Origin: Planctomycetales bacterium
GTDB taxonomy: Bacteria; Planctomycetota; Planctomycetia; Planctomycetales; Planctomycetaceae
Length of the DNA stretch: 64,000 nucleotides
Direction: 5' to 3'
Assembly (NCBI GenBank): GCA_028285345.1
Contig: JANQPT010000025.1
Span: 62,001-126,000 of the forward strand
This document shows, one piece after another, positions 18,868 through 28,848 of the stretch. The position numbers were made by a program, and so were the translations under genes. The first letter of the stretch is position 1, and every line of letters begins with the position of its first letter. The notes under the pieces were generated by a model, which was given only the letters and a program-made list of their open reading frames with translations, had not been told where the DNA came from and searched no databases.

Positions 18868-19104
18868 TCAGCCGACTTCGATATTGTTGGTCAATTCCAA
18901 GACGTCGTCGAGCACATTCATGGCAGCGTGTGAAGCCAATTGTTTGGCGTAATAGCTCGACGCACGTCCGGTAAGGACGACGTGTCCGGCAATTACACTG
19001 ACTTGCAAGCCATGCACAAGCCCGTTCGTCTGAAGCTGCACTTCTCGCAGCACGTTTTGGTCGACAGAGGTGTCTGCCGAGACCGAGGGTGTATGAAGTC
19101 GCAT
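18868..19104 (-). CDS. Small BON-domain protein
   Basis: This 78-residue protein is almost entirely one BON domain (bacterial OsmY and nodulation), with the core pattern GLQVSVIAGHVVLTGRASSYYAKQLASHAAM followed by NNIEV. BON domains bind phospholipid or mediate envelope interactions. No signal peptide is present, so it may act in the cytoplasm or at the membrane surface. It converges with plsY across a 28-base gap. Its specific role is unknown. Confidence 0.8.
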   Translation of the reverse strand: MRLHTPSVSADTSVDQNVLREVQLQTNGLVHGLQVSVIAGHVVLTGRASSYYAKQLASHAAMNVLDDVLELTNNIEVG

Positions 19105-19681
19105 TCGTCATTCCTCCCTGATGAATAGACCCGGTGCGATGCCGGAGTCGCGGTGCCAATTTGCAGGTTTCACTGCAGTCGCGTTACCTGATGCGACCGG
19201 TCATGACCGTGTGCCCATCTGAGACTTGAGCACGTCGCCCCGGCACAATTGGTGTCGAAGCCGGTTTTGGCCGCAAGAACCTACGCACTGCAGAATGAAG
19301 TCAATCGCGTGTCTCGTATCCTTGATTAGACGTCGACTGAAAAGTTAGCGCTTGATTTGTGCCCGCTGGCGGTTTCCGAGATCGGTAGAGGTACGTCTGA
19401 GAGGCGGCGGAAACGGCTGCCTCGGCTTCCTCAATGCGCCACAGAAGTCCAACACCGGACTGTAATTGATGATCTCATAAACGTCAAATGTTTTTTACGC
19501 CCAGCGTATCGCTTTAACGAAAAACTCATTCAAAATCGCGCCTTCGATCGTCGAGACCGTTTCCGAGTCTCAGCTATTCTGCGATGATGGTTGCCTAACT
19601 TCGCAAACCATTCACACGAACAACGGCCGGCTGCCGCATCGTCCGGCCTGCTACGATCAATCATCAGGGAGCACGCCGCCA
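19105..19681. other. 577-base intergenic region
   Basis: No convincing gene is present; a 76-codon plus-strand frame at 19357-19587 has no recognisable features. A 12-base perfect palindrome CGGTCATGACCG lies at 19198-19209, about 95 bases upstream of the BON gene, and could be an operator or chance. Confidence 0.4.
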
Positions 19682-20740
19682 ATGGATCAGGAAGCACTGG
19701 ATTTTCTGAAATCACTGCTTACCGCTCCCAGTCCGTCGGGATATGAGCAGCCGGTGCAGCAAGTAGTCCGCGACTACGCGGGTCGGTTTGCTGACGAGAT
19801 CACCACCGACTGGCACGGAAACGTGATTGCGGCCGTCAATCCGCAAGGCACGCCCCGGATCATGCTCGCCGGGCATTGCGATCAAATTGGGCTGATGGTC
19901 AAACACATCGACGATAACGGATATTTGTGGGTCGATCCCATCGGCGGCTGGGACGTGCAAATGTTGATTGGTCAACATATGCGCGTGCACAACGCCGCCG
20001 GGCCGGTGTCGGGCGTGATTGCACGCAAGGCCATCCACTTGCTAACGCCTGACGAGCGAAAACAAGTGCCCGAAATGTCCGATCTGTGGATCGACATCGG
20101 TGCCCGCGACCGAGAGCAGGCACTCCAGCTTGTCGCAGTCGGCGACCCAGTGACGTTCGAGCTTGGGTTTCGTGAATTACAGAACGGCATGGCCGCCGCG
20201 CCGGGGATGGACAATAAAGTCGGTGCCTGGGTCGTGGTCAATGCGCTGAAGCAAGTCGCCGCAGCGCAACCGCAAGCTGCGGTGTTCGCCGTTTCGACCG
20301 TCCAGGAGGAAATCGGGTTGCGCGGTGCCAAGACCAGCGCCTATTCCCTTGAGCCGCAACTAGGCATCGCCGTCGACGTGACGCATGCCACCGATTGCCC
20401 CACCGTGGACAAGCAGAAATACGGCGACGTCAGTCTCGGCAAGGGGCCGGTTGTCTTTCGCGGGCCAAACGTCAACCCGGTGATGCATGAGCGTCTCAAT
20501 GCCATTTCGAGCGAGCGGAAAATCCCCGCCCAGATTGCCGGCATTTCCCGCGCGGCCGGTAACGACGCCAACGCCATGCAGATTAATCAGGGTGGCATGG
20601 CGACCGCCATCGTCGCGATACCAAACCGATATATGCATAGTCCGGTGGAAGTGATCTCGCTCGACGACTTGGAAAACGCCGCACGCCTCATCGCCGAATT
20701 CTGTCTGTCGCTCAAACCGGAGAGCGACTTCACTCCGTAA
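19682..20740 (+). CDS. M42 family aminopeptidase (glutamyl aminopeptidase/endoglucanase type)
   Basis: M42 enzymes are large cytosolic dodecameric metallo-aminopeptidases with two metals per site. The ligands are visible in order: AGHCDQIG (His), GMDNKVGAW (bridging Asp), QEEIGLRGA (Glu pair), VDVTHATDCP (Asp) and YMHSPVE (His). Length (352) is normal. It is followed by nagA 67 bases downstream on the same strand, so the two may be co-transcribed for turnover of peptides and amino sugars. Substrate preference cannot be read from the sequence. Confidence 0.93.
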   Translation: MDQEALDFLKSLLTAPSPSGYEQPVQQVVRDYAGRFADEITTDWHGNVIAAVNPQGTPRIMLAGHCDQIGLMVKHIDDNGYLWVDPIGGWDVQMLIGQHMRVHNAAGPVSGVIARKAIHLLTPDERKQVPEMSDLWIDIGARDREQALQLVAVGDPVTFELGFRELQNGMAAAPGMDNKVGAWVVVNALKQVAAAQPQAAVFAVSTVQEEIGLRGAKTSAYSLEPQLGIAVDVTHATDCPTVDKQKYGDVSLGKGPVVFRGPNVNPVMHERLNAISSERKIPAQIAGISRAAGNDANAMQINQGGMATAIVAIPNRYMHSPVEVISLDDLENAARLIAEFCLSLKPESDFTP

Positions 20741-20807
20741 ACGACCTCTTTGCTTGTTATCGCCCCGCGACAAGAAGAGGCTGGTTCAAACACACGAATA
20801 ACGATCC

Positions 20808-21971
20808 ATGTTCATCTACGGTAGACGATACGACACCGGTGAATCGGTCAAGGTAACCGTCGCAGCGGGACGCATCGCCGCGATCGAAGCAGCGCGGCCA
20901 AAGGCGCCGATTGAAGAACAGCCATATGTCGCCCCGGCGTTCTTCGACCTGCAGATCAATGGCCACGGCGGCGTCTGGTATTCGCAGCCTGACCTAACTG
21001 CCGATGACATTATCCAGACTTTGCTGCCGCATTTTTCCCACGGCATCACCCGGATGTTCCCTACGCTGGTGACGAATTCCTTCGAAAACCTCGCCGCCGG
21101 ATTCGCCGCGATTCGGGAAGCGTGCGAAAGCGAGACGTGGGTCTCGCAAATGGTACCTGGCTGCCATTTAGAAGGACCCTATATCTCTCCCGAAGACGGC
21201 CCTCGCGGGGCACATGGATTGCAATACGTCCGGGACGCCGACTGGGATGAGTTTTGCCGACTGCAAGAGGTCTCCGGAAACCGCATCAAGCTGTTGACGT
21301 TGGCCCCGGAAGTTCCCGGTGCGCTTGAACTCATCCGGCGCGCCGTTGAATCGGGCGTCACGGTCGCGATCGGCCATACCGCCGCTGCACCCGAGCAGAT
21401 CCGCGCGGCGGCAGATGCGGGGGCGACGTTAAGCACTCACTTGGGCAACGGCGCCCACGGCATGTTGCGGCGCCATCCGAATTACATCTGGGAACAGTTG
21501 GCTGAAGACCGCCTGCAGGCGAGTATTATCTGTGACGGGCACCATTTGCCCGCCAGTGTGATCAAGACTGTGTTGCGCGTAAAATCGCCGCAGCGCACTA
21601 TTCTCACCTGTGACGCGGCCGGGCTGGCAGGCTGCCCTCCGGGACGATACCGCAACGCAGCGGTCGATGTAGAAATCTTAGACGATGGCCGCATTGTCAT
21701 CGCCGGACAAGACCAACTACTCGCAGGTTCAGCGCTCTGCACCGATCATTGCGTCGCCAATGTTCTGCGGTTTTCCGACGTAACACTAAAAGACGCCGTT
21801 GATATGGCGGGCCGCGTTCCCGCCCGATTGGTCGGTCTGGAAGAGGTCTCTCTCACCCCCGGCAGCCGGGCGGACTTGGTTTTGTTCCAACTCGGACCAC
21901 AAGCAGGGATACTGGACATTCGTGCAACACTGATGTCCGGCGACATCCGATACGGAGCGATCGACCTTTAG
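20808..21971 (+). CDS. nagA: N-acetylglucosamine-6-phosphate deacetylase
   Basis: NagA removes acetate from GlcNAc-6-phosphate in the cytoplasm, feeding amino-sugar catabolism and peptidoglycan recycling. The amidohydrolase fold is shown by PAFFDLQINGHGG, the metal Glu in LEGPYISPEDG, GHTAA and STHLGNGAHG with metal histidines, the substrate-loop ICDGHHLPASV, and the catalytic Asp in TCDAAGLAG. The 387-residue length fits. No nagB or PTS gene is adjacent. A sialidase gene elsewhere in the window is consistent with amino-sugar use, but the link is inference. Confidence 0.88.
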   Translation: MFIYGRRYDTGESVKVTVAAGRIAAIEAARPKAPIEEQPYVAPAFFDLQINGHGGVWYSQPDLTADDIIQTLLPHFSHGITRMFPTLVTNSFENLAAGFAAIREACESETWVSQMVPGCHLEGPYISPEDGPRGAHGLQYVRDADWDEFCRLQEVSGNRIKLLTLAPEVPGALELIRRAVESGVTVAIGHTAAAPEQIRAAADAGATLSTHLGNGAHGMLRRHPNYIWEQLAEDRLQASIICDGHHLPASVIKTVLRVKSPQRTILTCDAAGLAGCPPGRYRNAAVDVEILDDGRIVIAGQDQLLAGSALCTDHCVANVLRFSDVTLKDAVDMAGRVPARLVGLEEVSLTPGSRADLVLFQLGPQAGILDIRATLMSGDIRYGAIDL

Positions 21972-22369
21972 TCCGCAACACTGTTGCGTTGGTCGGACAG
22001 AGACCGAATGCCACCTAGCAATCGAGGACTTTGTACGTTTTTGCAGGCGAGATGTGGGATACACTTGATCATGCATTTCGACTTGATATCATCAGACACG
22101 GCAGATTTTTGTGGCTAAGGTTTCGTAATCACCTTAAGATAATAGTGAAGAAATATTGCCTCAGTCTCGTAAAGTCCTACGGATCACTGAGAATCCGTTT
22201 CAACATCCGGCGGAAGTTTGATCGGCGACAAGATAGGCAGTCGGGAGGATCCCGCGGAATTGGAAATCCATTCTTGTAGTCGATTCGATTCAACCGTGAG
22301 AATGGGCAGGGGGCCGTTCGATCTCAATGTCTCGGTCAGGCTGAACACACTGACGAATCACGTTCGCGT
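21972..22369. other. 398-base intergenic region
   Basis: Directly after nagA lies a small nested hairpin (GCAAC ACT GTTGC inside GTCCG/CGGAC, 21972-21999) that could end transcription, though without a T-run. The rest is more AT-rich than its surroundings and shows no gene I can support; it presumably holds the promoter of the kinase gene. Confidence 0.35.
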
Positions 22370-23839
22370 ATGCTGAAAACCTCTGTTGAAAGCATCGGCC
22401 ACCAGTTGGTGCGCAAAGAGTTCCTCAAGCAGTCTCAATTGGAGAACTGCCTTGCGCAACTGCGCGATTCGTCCGCCAACATCGCCGATCTGTTACGGCT
22501 ACTCGAGCGGAAGCAGTACTTGACCTCGTATCAGGCGGGCAAGATTCTTCGCGGTGATATGGACTTCCTGGTGCTTGGCCGCTACACGCTGATGTACCGA
22601 AACGGTGCAGGCAGCTTTGCTCGCGTTTTCCGCGCACGTGCGCGAGACACGGGGGAAATGGTCGGCATCAAACTGTTACGGCAACGCTATGCCCAGGATC
22701 CGTCGAGCGTCGCGGAATTTCATCGCGAGGCGGAACTCGGAAAGACGCTCAACCATCCCAACATTGTTCCGATCTACGAAGTAGGTCAGGAGGGTGACAA
22801 CCACTACTTCTCGATGGAATTCATCGAGGGAGGCAATTTGCGGGAATTGATTCAGATCCGCAAGTCGCTATCAGTCAAAGACGCCACACGTTCGACATTG
22901 GACATGGCCAGCGGTCTAGAGTATGCGCTTAGCCGCGGATTCACTCACCGCGACCTCAAGATGACCAACGTGTTGCTGAGCAGCAAGGGCGTTGCCAAGT
23001 TGGTCGACTTTGGCCTTGCCGGCGGCGATCTACACATGCACCACGAACCGGGAGAAAGCTCGGCCCGGGCACTGGAGTATGCCACATTAGAAAAATCGAC
23101 TGGAGTTCCCTCCAACGACCCGCGCAGCGACCTGTTTTTCCTGGGCGCCATCTATTACGAGTTGTTGACCGGCATCCAGGCTTTCGGCAAGGCGCGGGAC
23201 CGATCAGAACGCGCACAGGTCAGCCGCTATCGGGACGTCAGGCCCGTCAACGAGGTGGACCCGGCGTTGCCTCGCGGTGTGACGGAAATCGTCAATCGAT
23301 TGCTGCAGTACAACCCGAACCTGCGCTATCAAACTCCTACCGCCCTTGTCGCCGACCTGAAAGCCCTGCAACGCGAATTGGGAATCGCCAGGCCCGCACC
23401 TGCACCCGTAGATCTCGCTCCCAAAAAGCGTTCAAAGTCGACGCGCAATCTCAGGACTGTGATGTGCATCGAGAACCGCTCGAAGCAACAAAACGACCTT
23501 CGCAGCTACTTCTCCAAGCATGGCTACCGCGTGCTGGTGTTAAACGACCTGCAACGAGGACTGAACCGGCTGGGAACGAATCCCCCCGATTGCCTGGTCA
23601 TCATGGCGGAATCAGTCGGTAACAGTGCCTTGGCCGGATTTCGGGAAGCGGCGCGCATTCGTAACGGGACCCCGATGGTGACCGTCCTGGTGCTCTCCGA
23701 GGATCAAGCGGAACACAAGGACGAGTTTGAAGAATCGCCCACCGAAAAAGTGCTCGTGCAGCCGGTGACCTTGCGGCAGCTGCGCAAGCGGATCCTGGAG
23801 GGCTTTCGAGCAGCCAACGGCCATTCCCGCCACGACTGA
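22370..23839 (+). CDS. Serine/threonine protein kinase with C-terminal pseudo-receiver domain
   Basis: A Hanks-type kinase domain occupies about 71-340: glycine loop NGAGSFARVF, ATP-lysine K101 in VGIKLL, Glu120, catalytic loop HRDLKMTN at 193-200 and DFG at 213-215. An N-terminal helical segment (about 1-65, with LTSYQAGKILRG) is of the kind that precedes many planctomycete kinases. After a basic Pro-rich linker, residues about 361-480 look like a CheY-like receiver (TVMCIENR at the first strand), but the phospho-acceptor position falls at IMAE with no Asp, so it is probably a pseudo-receiver. No membrane segment is seen, so it is a cytosolic signalling protein of unknown target. Confidence 0.88.
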   Translation: MLKTSVESIGHQLVRKEFLKQSQLENCLAQLRDSSANIADLLRLLERKQYLTSYQAGKILRGDMDFLVLGRYTLMYRNGAGSFARVFRARARDTGEMVGIKLLRQRYAQDPSSVAEFHREAELGKTLNHPNIVPIYEVGQEGDNHYFSMEFIEGGNLRELIQIRKSLSVKDATRSTLDMASGLEYALSRGFTHRDLKMTNVLLSSKGVAKLVDFGLAGGDLHMHHEPGESSARALEYATLEKSTGVPSNDPRSDLFFLGAIYYELLTGIQAFGKARDRSERAQVSRYRDVRPVNEVDPALPRGVTEIVNRLLQYNPNLRYQTPTALVADLKALQRELGIARPAPAPVDLAPKKRSKSTRNLRTVMCIENRSKQQNDLRSYFSKHGYRVLVLNDLQRGLNRLGTNPPDCLVIMAESVGNSALAGFREAARIRNGTPMVTVLVLSEDQAEHKDEFEESPTEKVLVQPVTLRQLRKRILEGFRAANGHSRHD

Positions 23840-23868
23840 CGCCCGTCTGCTTCACCGGCGCGATCGGA

Positions 23869-26013
23869 TCACGAGAAGTCCATATCGCAGGACAGTCCGC
23901 CGCTGGCTCCGATGTACGTATGCAGGACGTAGTCCATGACCATCCGGTCAGCGTTGAACCGCCAACCGAGTGTACGCACCGCATGCTTCATGCGCTTGAT
24001 CCACTCCTGCGGCAAATCATCGACGTCGCGGTCGTAGTACAAGGGGACGACTTCTTCAGTCAGCACGTTCAATAGGCTCTCAGCGTCACGCTGGTCTTGA
24101 ATCTCCTGGTTGACGTGCGTGCGCCCGGTGCCGATGGCAAAACCGTTCGACCCGTCATACGCTTCGGCCCACCAGCCGTCGAGAATCGAGCAGTTCAAAC
24201 CGCCGTTGAGCACGACCTTTTGTCCGCTGGTCCCCGACGCCTCCAACGGGCGGCGCGGATTGTTGAGCCAGACGTCGACCCCTTGCACGAGATGTCGGCC
24301 GAGGTTGATGTCGTAATTCTCCAATAGCACCACGCGCCCGCGGAACCGCTCGTCCTGCGCAAGCTGGTGGATCCGCTGGGCAATCGTTTTGCCGTTGTCA
24401 TCGGCCGGATGAGCTTTGCCGGCGAAGATGAATTGGATCGGACGTTCGTCGTTGCCGATCAGGTCCGCCAAAACATCAAGATCTCGCATAAACAAGTCGG
24501 CCCGCTTATACGGCGCAAATCGCCGTGCAAAGCCGATCGTGAGGATTTGCGGATCGAGCGCATTGCGCAGTTGTTCGATGTTTTCCTGCGACTCGTTGCG
24601 CCGCTCCGCCTGCGCAACCAGCTTTCGTCGCGAATAGGCAATCAGCCGGGTCTTGAGCAGTTGGTGGGTCTCCCACAACTCGCCCGGTGAAACCGACTCG
24701 AACTCCGACCAGACCTCCGGCTGACCGGATTTCAGATACCACTTTTCAGGCAGAACCCGGTCGTAAAGCATTCGCATTTGCCCGGCCAACCACGTCGGCA
24801 CGTGCACTCCGTTGGTGATGTGGCCGATCGGGATTTCTTCCTCGCTCCGCCACGGCCACAGGTTGGCCCACATGCGGCGGCTGACCACGCCGTGCAGACT
24901 GGAAACCGCATTCGCCTGGCGGCTCAGTTTGAACGCCAAAACGGTCATGCAAAACGTCTCTTGGCCGTTTTGCGGTTCCACACGGCCCAAGCCCAACAGC
25001 GCCTCGTTGCTCAATCCCAACTCATCGCGCAACGGACCGACGTGTTCTTCCACCAAATGGGCGTCAAAGCGGTCGTGGCCGGCGGCGACCGGCGTGTGCG
25101 TTGTAAAGACACACATCGAGGCCGTCTCGCGCAACGCTTCGTCAAAGCTCAGTTCGTCGTCGGTGATTCGTTTGCGGATCATCTCCAGCCCGGCAAAGGC
25201 GGAGTGCCCTTCGTTCATGTGAATCATGCCGGGCTGGATGCCGATCGCGTCGAGCGCCCGCACGCCCCCGATACCGAGCATGATTTCTTGGCGAATCCGT
25301 GTTCGCTGGTCGCCCCCGTACAACCGCGCGGTCAGTTCGCGGTCCTCATCCTTGTTCTGTTCAATATCCGTATCCAGCAGGAACAATCGGACTCTGCCGA
25401 CATCAACCCGCCAGACTCGGGCAAAAATCTCGCCTCCCCGCGTGGCAACCGAAATCACGACCGGTTCGCCGGACGAATTCGTGGCGGGTTGCACAGGCAG
25501 ATCCTGGACCTGCAGTTCCGTGTAGGATTCCTGCTGCCAGCCGCTCTCATCGATGTATTGATTGAAGTAGCCCTCGTCGTAAAACAACCCGACGCCGACT
25601 AGCGGAACGCCCAAGTCCGACGCACTCTTCAGATGGTCGCCCGACAACACCCCCAATCCGCCTGAGTAAATCGGCAGCGATTCGTGCAGTCCGAATTCCG
25701 CCGAAAAATAGGCAGCCGGACGTTGCCCCAACACACCGGCGTGCACGGCGCCCCACGTGTCGGTCGACTCCATGTATCCACGCCATCGGCGATACGCCCA
25801 ATTGATTCGCGTGTTCAGCCCCATCTCCAGTGCCCGGCGCTCGAGCTTTTCCGGAGGAAAGTCCCGCAGCAATATGACCGGATTGTGAGCCAGTCGCGAC
25901 CAATTGATCGGGTCGATACTGCGAAAGATTTCGCTGACTTCCGGTTGCCAGGACCACCAAAGATTGCTGATCAATTCGGTCAGCTTCTCGTGGAGTGTTT
26001 TTTGATTTCCCAT
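23869..26013 (-). CDS. glgP: Alpha-glucan (glycogen/maltodextrin) phosphorylase
   Basis: This 714-residue protein is of the shorter alpha-glucan phosphorylase type (TIGR02094 group), which releases glucose 1-phosphate from glycogen or maltodextrin using PLP. Signatures include [20 protein letters not shown] near the start, [28 protein letters not shown], and the PLP-region [15 protein letters not shown] near residue 590 followed by [13 protein letters not shown]. Start [11 protein letters not shown] at 26013 is well placed. It has its own promoter region with a perfect palindrome and lies after the nuo genes on the same strand, 189 bases apart. No glycogen synthase or branching enzyme is nearby. 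Confidence 0.93.
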   Translation of the reverse strand: MGNQKTLHEKLTELISNLWWSWQPEVSEIFRSIDPINWSRLAHNPVILLRDFPPEKLERRALEMGLNTRINWAYRRWRGYMESTDTWGAVHAGVLGQRPAAYFSAEFGLHESLPIYSGGLGVLSGDHLKSASDLGVPLVGVGLFYDEGYFNQYIDESGWQQESYTELQVQDLPVQPATNSSGEPVVISVATRGGEIFARVWRVDVGRVRLFLLDTDIEQNKDEDRELTARLYGGDQRTRIRQEIMLGIGGVRALDAIGIQPGMIHMNEGHSAFAGLEMIRKRITDDELSFDEALRETASMCVFTTHTPVAAGHDRFDAHLVEEHVGPLRDELGLSNEALLGLGRVEPQNGQETFCMTVLAFKLSRQANAVSSLHGVVSRRMWANLWPWRSEEEIPIGHITNGVHVPTWLAGQMRMLYDRVLPEKWYLKSGQPEVWSEFESVSPGELWETHQLLKTRLIAYSRRKLVAQAERRNESQENIEQLRNALDPQILTIGFARRFAPYKRADLFMRDLDVLADLIGNDERPIQFIFAGKAHPADDNGKTIAQRIHQLAQDERFRGRVVLLENYDINLGRHLVQGVDVWLNNPRRPLEASGTSGQKVVLNGGLNCSILDGWWAEAYDGSNGFAIGTGRTHVNQEIQDQRDAESLLNVLTEEVVPLYYDRDVDDLPQEWIKRMKHAVRTLGWRFNADRMVMDYVLHTYIGASGGLSCDMDFS

Positions 26014-26042
26014 AAACGTGCCGTCACCACAGGCGTCAAGAG

Positions 26043-26060
26043 GTTCGAATCGATTCGAAC
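26043..26060. promoter_or_regulatory. glgP: Perfect 18-bp palindrome upstream of glgP (candidate operator)
   Basis: The sequence GTTCGAATCGATTCGAAC equals its own reverse complement and lies 30-47 bases before the glgP start. Just upstream on the minus strand is TATACT (26067-26062), a good -10 candidate, which would put the transcription start inside the palindrome. A dimeric repressor binding here could block transcription. No regulator gene is adjacent. Confidence 0.5.
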
Positions 26061-26202
26061 GAGTATAGCCGAAGTTCAGCGCAGCCCGAAGGCTAGTTGC
26101 GACTTTCGAGACTTGCTTGCTGCGAGGCCCTGGCGCAGCTTCACCAAACTGCCGAAATTAGCTTATTCAAGCGACTGAAATCGTCTGACGACATTAGACG
26201 AC

Positions 26203-27441
26203 CTAACGGTCAATCTCACCCATCACAACATCGAGCGACCCGACGATTGAAGGAATATCGGCCAGTAAGCAGCCACGGCAAAGGTCGGCAGTGACGGAAA
26301 GATTGCAGAAGCATGAACTCTTGGCCCGCGCCCGCAGCGGCTCCGCTTTTCCGTCGCCAACCAGATAGAACCCCATCTGCCCGCGGGGACATTCGGTCTC
26401 TAGATAACACTCTGCGGAGGGTAGTTTCTGATTCAGCTTGTAGGGAACCCGGAAAGTCCCCTCGGCAGTCGGATACTTCGCGATCGCCTGCCGGACTAAT
26501 CCGATCGACTGAACCACCTCCATCATCCGCACAAAAAACCGGCTCCAGTTGTCCCCTAAGACCGCTTCAGGCGGCGCCTTGGCAAATGGTGCCACCGGGA
26601 TCTCAAAGTCGTAGCCGTCGTACATCCGCGTGTAAATCGGCTCGCCGTCCCGGCGCAGGTCGTGGTCCACACCGCTGCCCCGCAGTACGGGACCCGTGCA
26701 GCCGTAGCTAATGGCGTCTTCGCGAGACAAAATGCCGATTCCGGCTGTCCGCTTGATAAAGATCGAATTCTCCGTCAGCAGCGTATGGTATTCGCGGATA
26801 CGCGGCTCCAGCCAATCGAGAAACAGCGTTGCCGCTTGCATCCAGGAAACGTGCCGGTTCTCGTCGTCCCCGGTCAGCGACGCCAATCCGGGCGGGATTG
26901 GAATTGATGCCGGCAAATCGTGTGTCGCACCGCCGACGGTCAGGTAACTGTACGTCAGGCGTGCGCCACACACCTCTTCGAACAGGTCTAGAATAATTTC
27001 TCGCTCGCGGAATGCGTACAGGAAGGGGCTAAAACTGCCCAAATCCAGGCCGTAGGCACCCATACCGACCAGGTGGCTGGCGATGCGGCCCATTTCGGCG
27101 ATCATCACCCGCAACACCATCGCTTTTTCCGGCACTTCCATGCCGATCAGCTTTTCGGTGGCGAGCGCCATCCCCAAGTTCATATTCATGCCCGCCAGGT
27201 AATCCATCCGGTCGGTGTAGGGAATCCATTGCGGCGGAGAAAGATTCTCACCGATCTTCTCGGCACAGCGGTGCAGATACCCAATGTGCGGGGTCACTTC
27301 ATGAACGACTTCGCCGTCTGTTCGTAACAACAGCCTCAACACCCCGTGCGTGCTGGGGTGTTGGGGCCCCATGTTGACCAACATCTCATCGGTGCGGACG
27401 TCAAACTCCACGACCCGTGGGTCTTCGACTTGAATACTCAT
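26203..27441 (-). CDS. nuoD: NADH-quinone oxidoreductase subunit D
   Basis: NuoD (49-kDa homologue) forms part of the quinone site of respiratory complex I on the cytoplasmic side of the membrane. The sequence has the typical start MLVNMGPQHPSTHGVLRLLL, then DRMDYLAGMNMNLG, the GPVLRGSGVDHDLRRDGEP region and the C-terminal SCFCNLSVTADLCRGCLLADIPSIVGSLDVVMGEIDR in family order. Length (412) is normal. It is the last gene of a minus-strand partial nuo cluster, 87 bases after nuoC. Confidence 0.96.
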   Translation of the reverse strand: MSIQVEDPRVVEFDVRTDEMLVNMGPQHPSTHGVLRLLLRTDGEVVHEVTPHIGYLHRCAEKIGENLSPPQWIPYTDRMDYLAGMNMNLGMALATEKLIGMEVPEKAMVLRVMIAEMGRIASHLVGMGAYGLDLGSFSPFLYAFREREIILDLFEEVCGARLTYSYLTVGGATHDLPASIPIPPGLASLTGDDENRHVSWMQAATLFLDWLEPRIREYHTLLTENSIFIKRTAGIGILSREDAISYGCTGPVLRGSGVDHDLRRDGEPIYTRMYDGYDFEIPVAPFAKAPPEAVLGDNWSRFFVRMMEVVQSIGLVRQAIAKYPTAEGTFRVPYKLNQKLPSAECYLETECPRGQMGFYLVGDGKAEPLRARAKSSCFCNLSVTADLCRGCLLADIPSIVGSLDVVMGEIDR

Positions 27442-27528
27442 CGCGTGCTCGCGGTCCGTTTCCGTAAAGTGAAATCTGAGATTTGTGGCAAGGATTTCGG
27501 TTTGGAGTGAGCGTCAACCTGCATCGAT

Positions 27529-28056
27529 CTAGTTGCGGACGCCGTGATACTCCTGGGGAAAGTCATAGTCCTTCCGCAGTGCGTGGCCTTCCCAATCTTC
27601 GGGACAGAGGATCCGCCGCAGATTGGGATGCCCTGTAAACGTAATCCCCATCAGGTCGTAGGCCTCTCGTTCATGCCAGTCAGCGATGCCCCACACCCCG
27701 GTTACCGAAGGGATTTCAGGCAGAACGCCCGGCTCGTCATCTTGCCAGCGCGGCAGTTTGACTTTCAACGTCAAGAAATGTTTGTTGGCGTAGCTATACA
27801 GATGGTAGACGACTTCCAAATGAGGCTCGTGCGAAAACTTGGCAGCCTTCTTCTCATCCGGTTCGAAGTAATCGACGGCACTGAGATTGTTCAGCGCATC
27901 AAACCGCAGTTCCGGCTCGTCCCGCAAGTAGGTCGCGACCTCGACGATTGCGCTCGGAACGACCTCAATCCATGGATCGAGGGTTTCGGAATTGACGCCT
28001 GAAATCTTATCGCCGAACTCGTCGACGAGTCGTTTGTGAATGTCGGATACGTTCAT
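27529..28056 (-). CDS. nuoC: NADH-quinone oxidoreductase subunit C
   Basis: NuoC (30-kDa homologue) is a peripheral-arm subunit of complex I. The family region [41 protein letters not shown] is fully conserved in pattern. I chose the ATG at 28056 (175 residues), 46 bases after the nuoA stop; the open frame continues to 28194 but that part overlaps nuoA and is arginine-rich, as expected of a shadow. In most bacteria nuoB lies between nuoA and nuoC; here there is no room for it. Confidence 0.94.
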   Translation of the reverse strand: MNVSDIHKRLVDEFGDKISGVNSETLDPWIEVVPSAIVEVATYLRDEPELRFDALNNLSAVDYFEPDEKKAAKFSHEPHLEVVYHLYSYANKHFLTLKVKLPRWQDDEPGVLPEIPSVTGVWGIADWHEREAYDLMGITFTGHPNLRRILCPEDWEGHALRKDYDFPQEYHGVRN

Positions 28057-28102
28057 CGATTCGATCCAATTGACAGCAAGCCGGCGCGACTCAGCGGACT
28101 CG

Positions 28103-28687
28103 TTACACGGAAACCGGCTCTTGTTGTTCCGCTGCGAGTGCTTTGGGGACTGGGGGACCGTCCTGCTTGGCCTTTTCCTGGACCTCTTCCGCAACGGCTC
28201 GCACCCAGTCGAGATCCCCCCGCTTCCAAACGTAGGCGAAGCCGACTAGCAAGACGGCAAAGAACACGAAGATGTCCCAGAATCCCAGCCATCCCAATTG
28301 GATCGCCGTTTCCTGAGGAATGACCTGGGCGGACGTTTGCGAGACTGCTTCCATCGGCGGCGCAAGCAATTTCTCGCTCAGTTGCGCTCGCCCCGCATCC
28401 GAGAGCTGTGAATCGGCCAATTGCGTGGCCCCGCCGAATATCATCGCCCACGGGAAGAAGAACGCCACTTCCACGTCGAAAATGATGAACAACAGCGCGA
28501 CCACGTAAAAACGCAGGTCGAATTGAATGTAGCTTGTGCCGATTGTCGGCTCGCCGCATTCGTAAATCGAATCCTTCTCAGGGGTCGGCTGCTTGGGGCG
28601 GATCAACAGACCGATCAGCAGCGGCGCCAACAGAAACCCGATGCCGACCAGCGTGAATACCAAAAAATGTCCCACCAAGTCCGTCAT
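28103..28687 (-). CDS. nuoA: NADH-quinone oxidoreductase subunit A with inserted and extended C-terminal parts
   Basis: NuoA is a three-helix membrane subunit of complex I. The conserved core [44 protein letters not shown] is present after a first membrane helix. The protein is 194 residues, well above the usual 120-150: about 40 hydrophilic residues are inserted before the third helix ([19 protein letters not shown]) and a charged tail of about 30 residues follows. It precedes nuoC directly. Similar enlarged NuoA proteins may be typical of the lineage; I cannot check that here. Confidence 0.93.
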   Translation of the reverse strand: MTDLVGHFLVFTLVGIGFLLAPLLIGLLIRPKQPTPEKDSIYECGEPTIGTSYIQFDLRFYVVALLFIIFDVEVAFFFPWAMIFGGATQLADSQLSDAGRAQLSEKLLAPPMEAVSQTSAQVIPQETAIQLGWLGFWDIFVFFAVLLVGFAYVWKRGDLDWVRAVAEEVQEKAKQDGPPVPKALAAEQQEPVSV

Positions 28688-28848
28688 AGTTTCACTGTCG
28701 CCTTATAGCTGATGCGTTCACTCGGCGGCCGTCGGCACGACGCTGGGCGTCGGCTTGAGCCAGCTTCAAAACCTGGCTGGATACGCCGCTTCAAGATTCT
28801 TGCATACCAAGAGTCTGCGAGTCGCGCCTGAGAGTTTTGAAACCAGTT

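Noticed and set aside
26041-26061. tRNA T-arm-like word GGTTCGAATC
   Set aside because: It is part of a perfect palindrome and there is no acceptor or anticodon stem around it.
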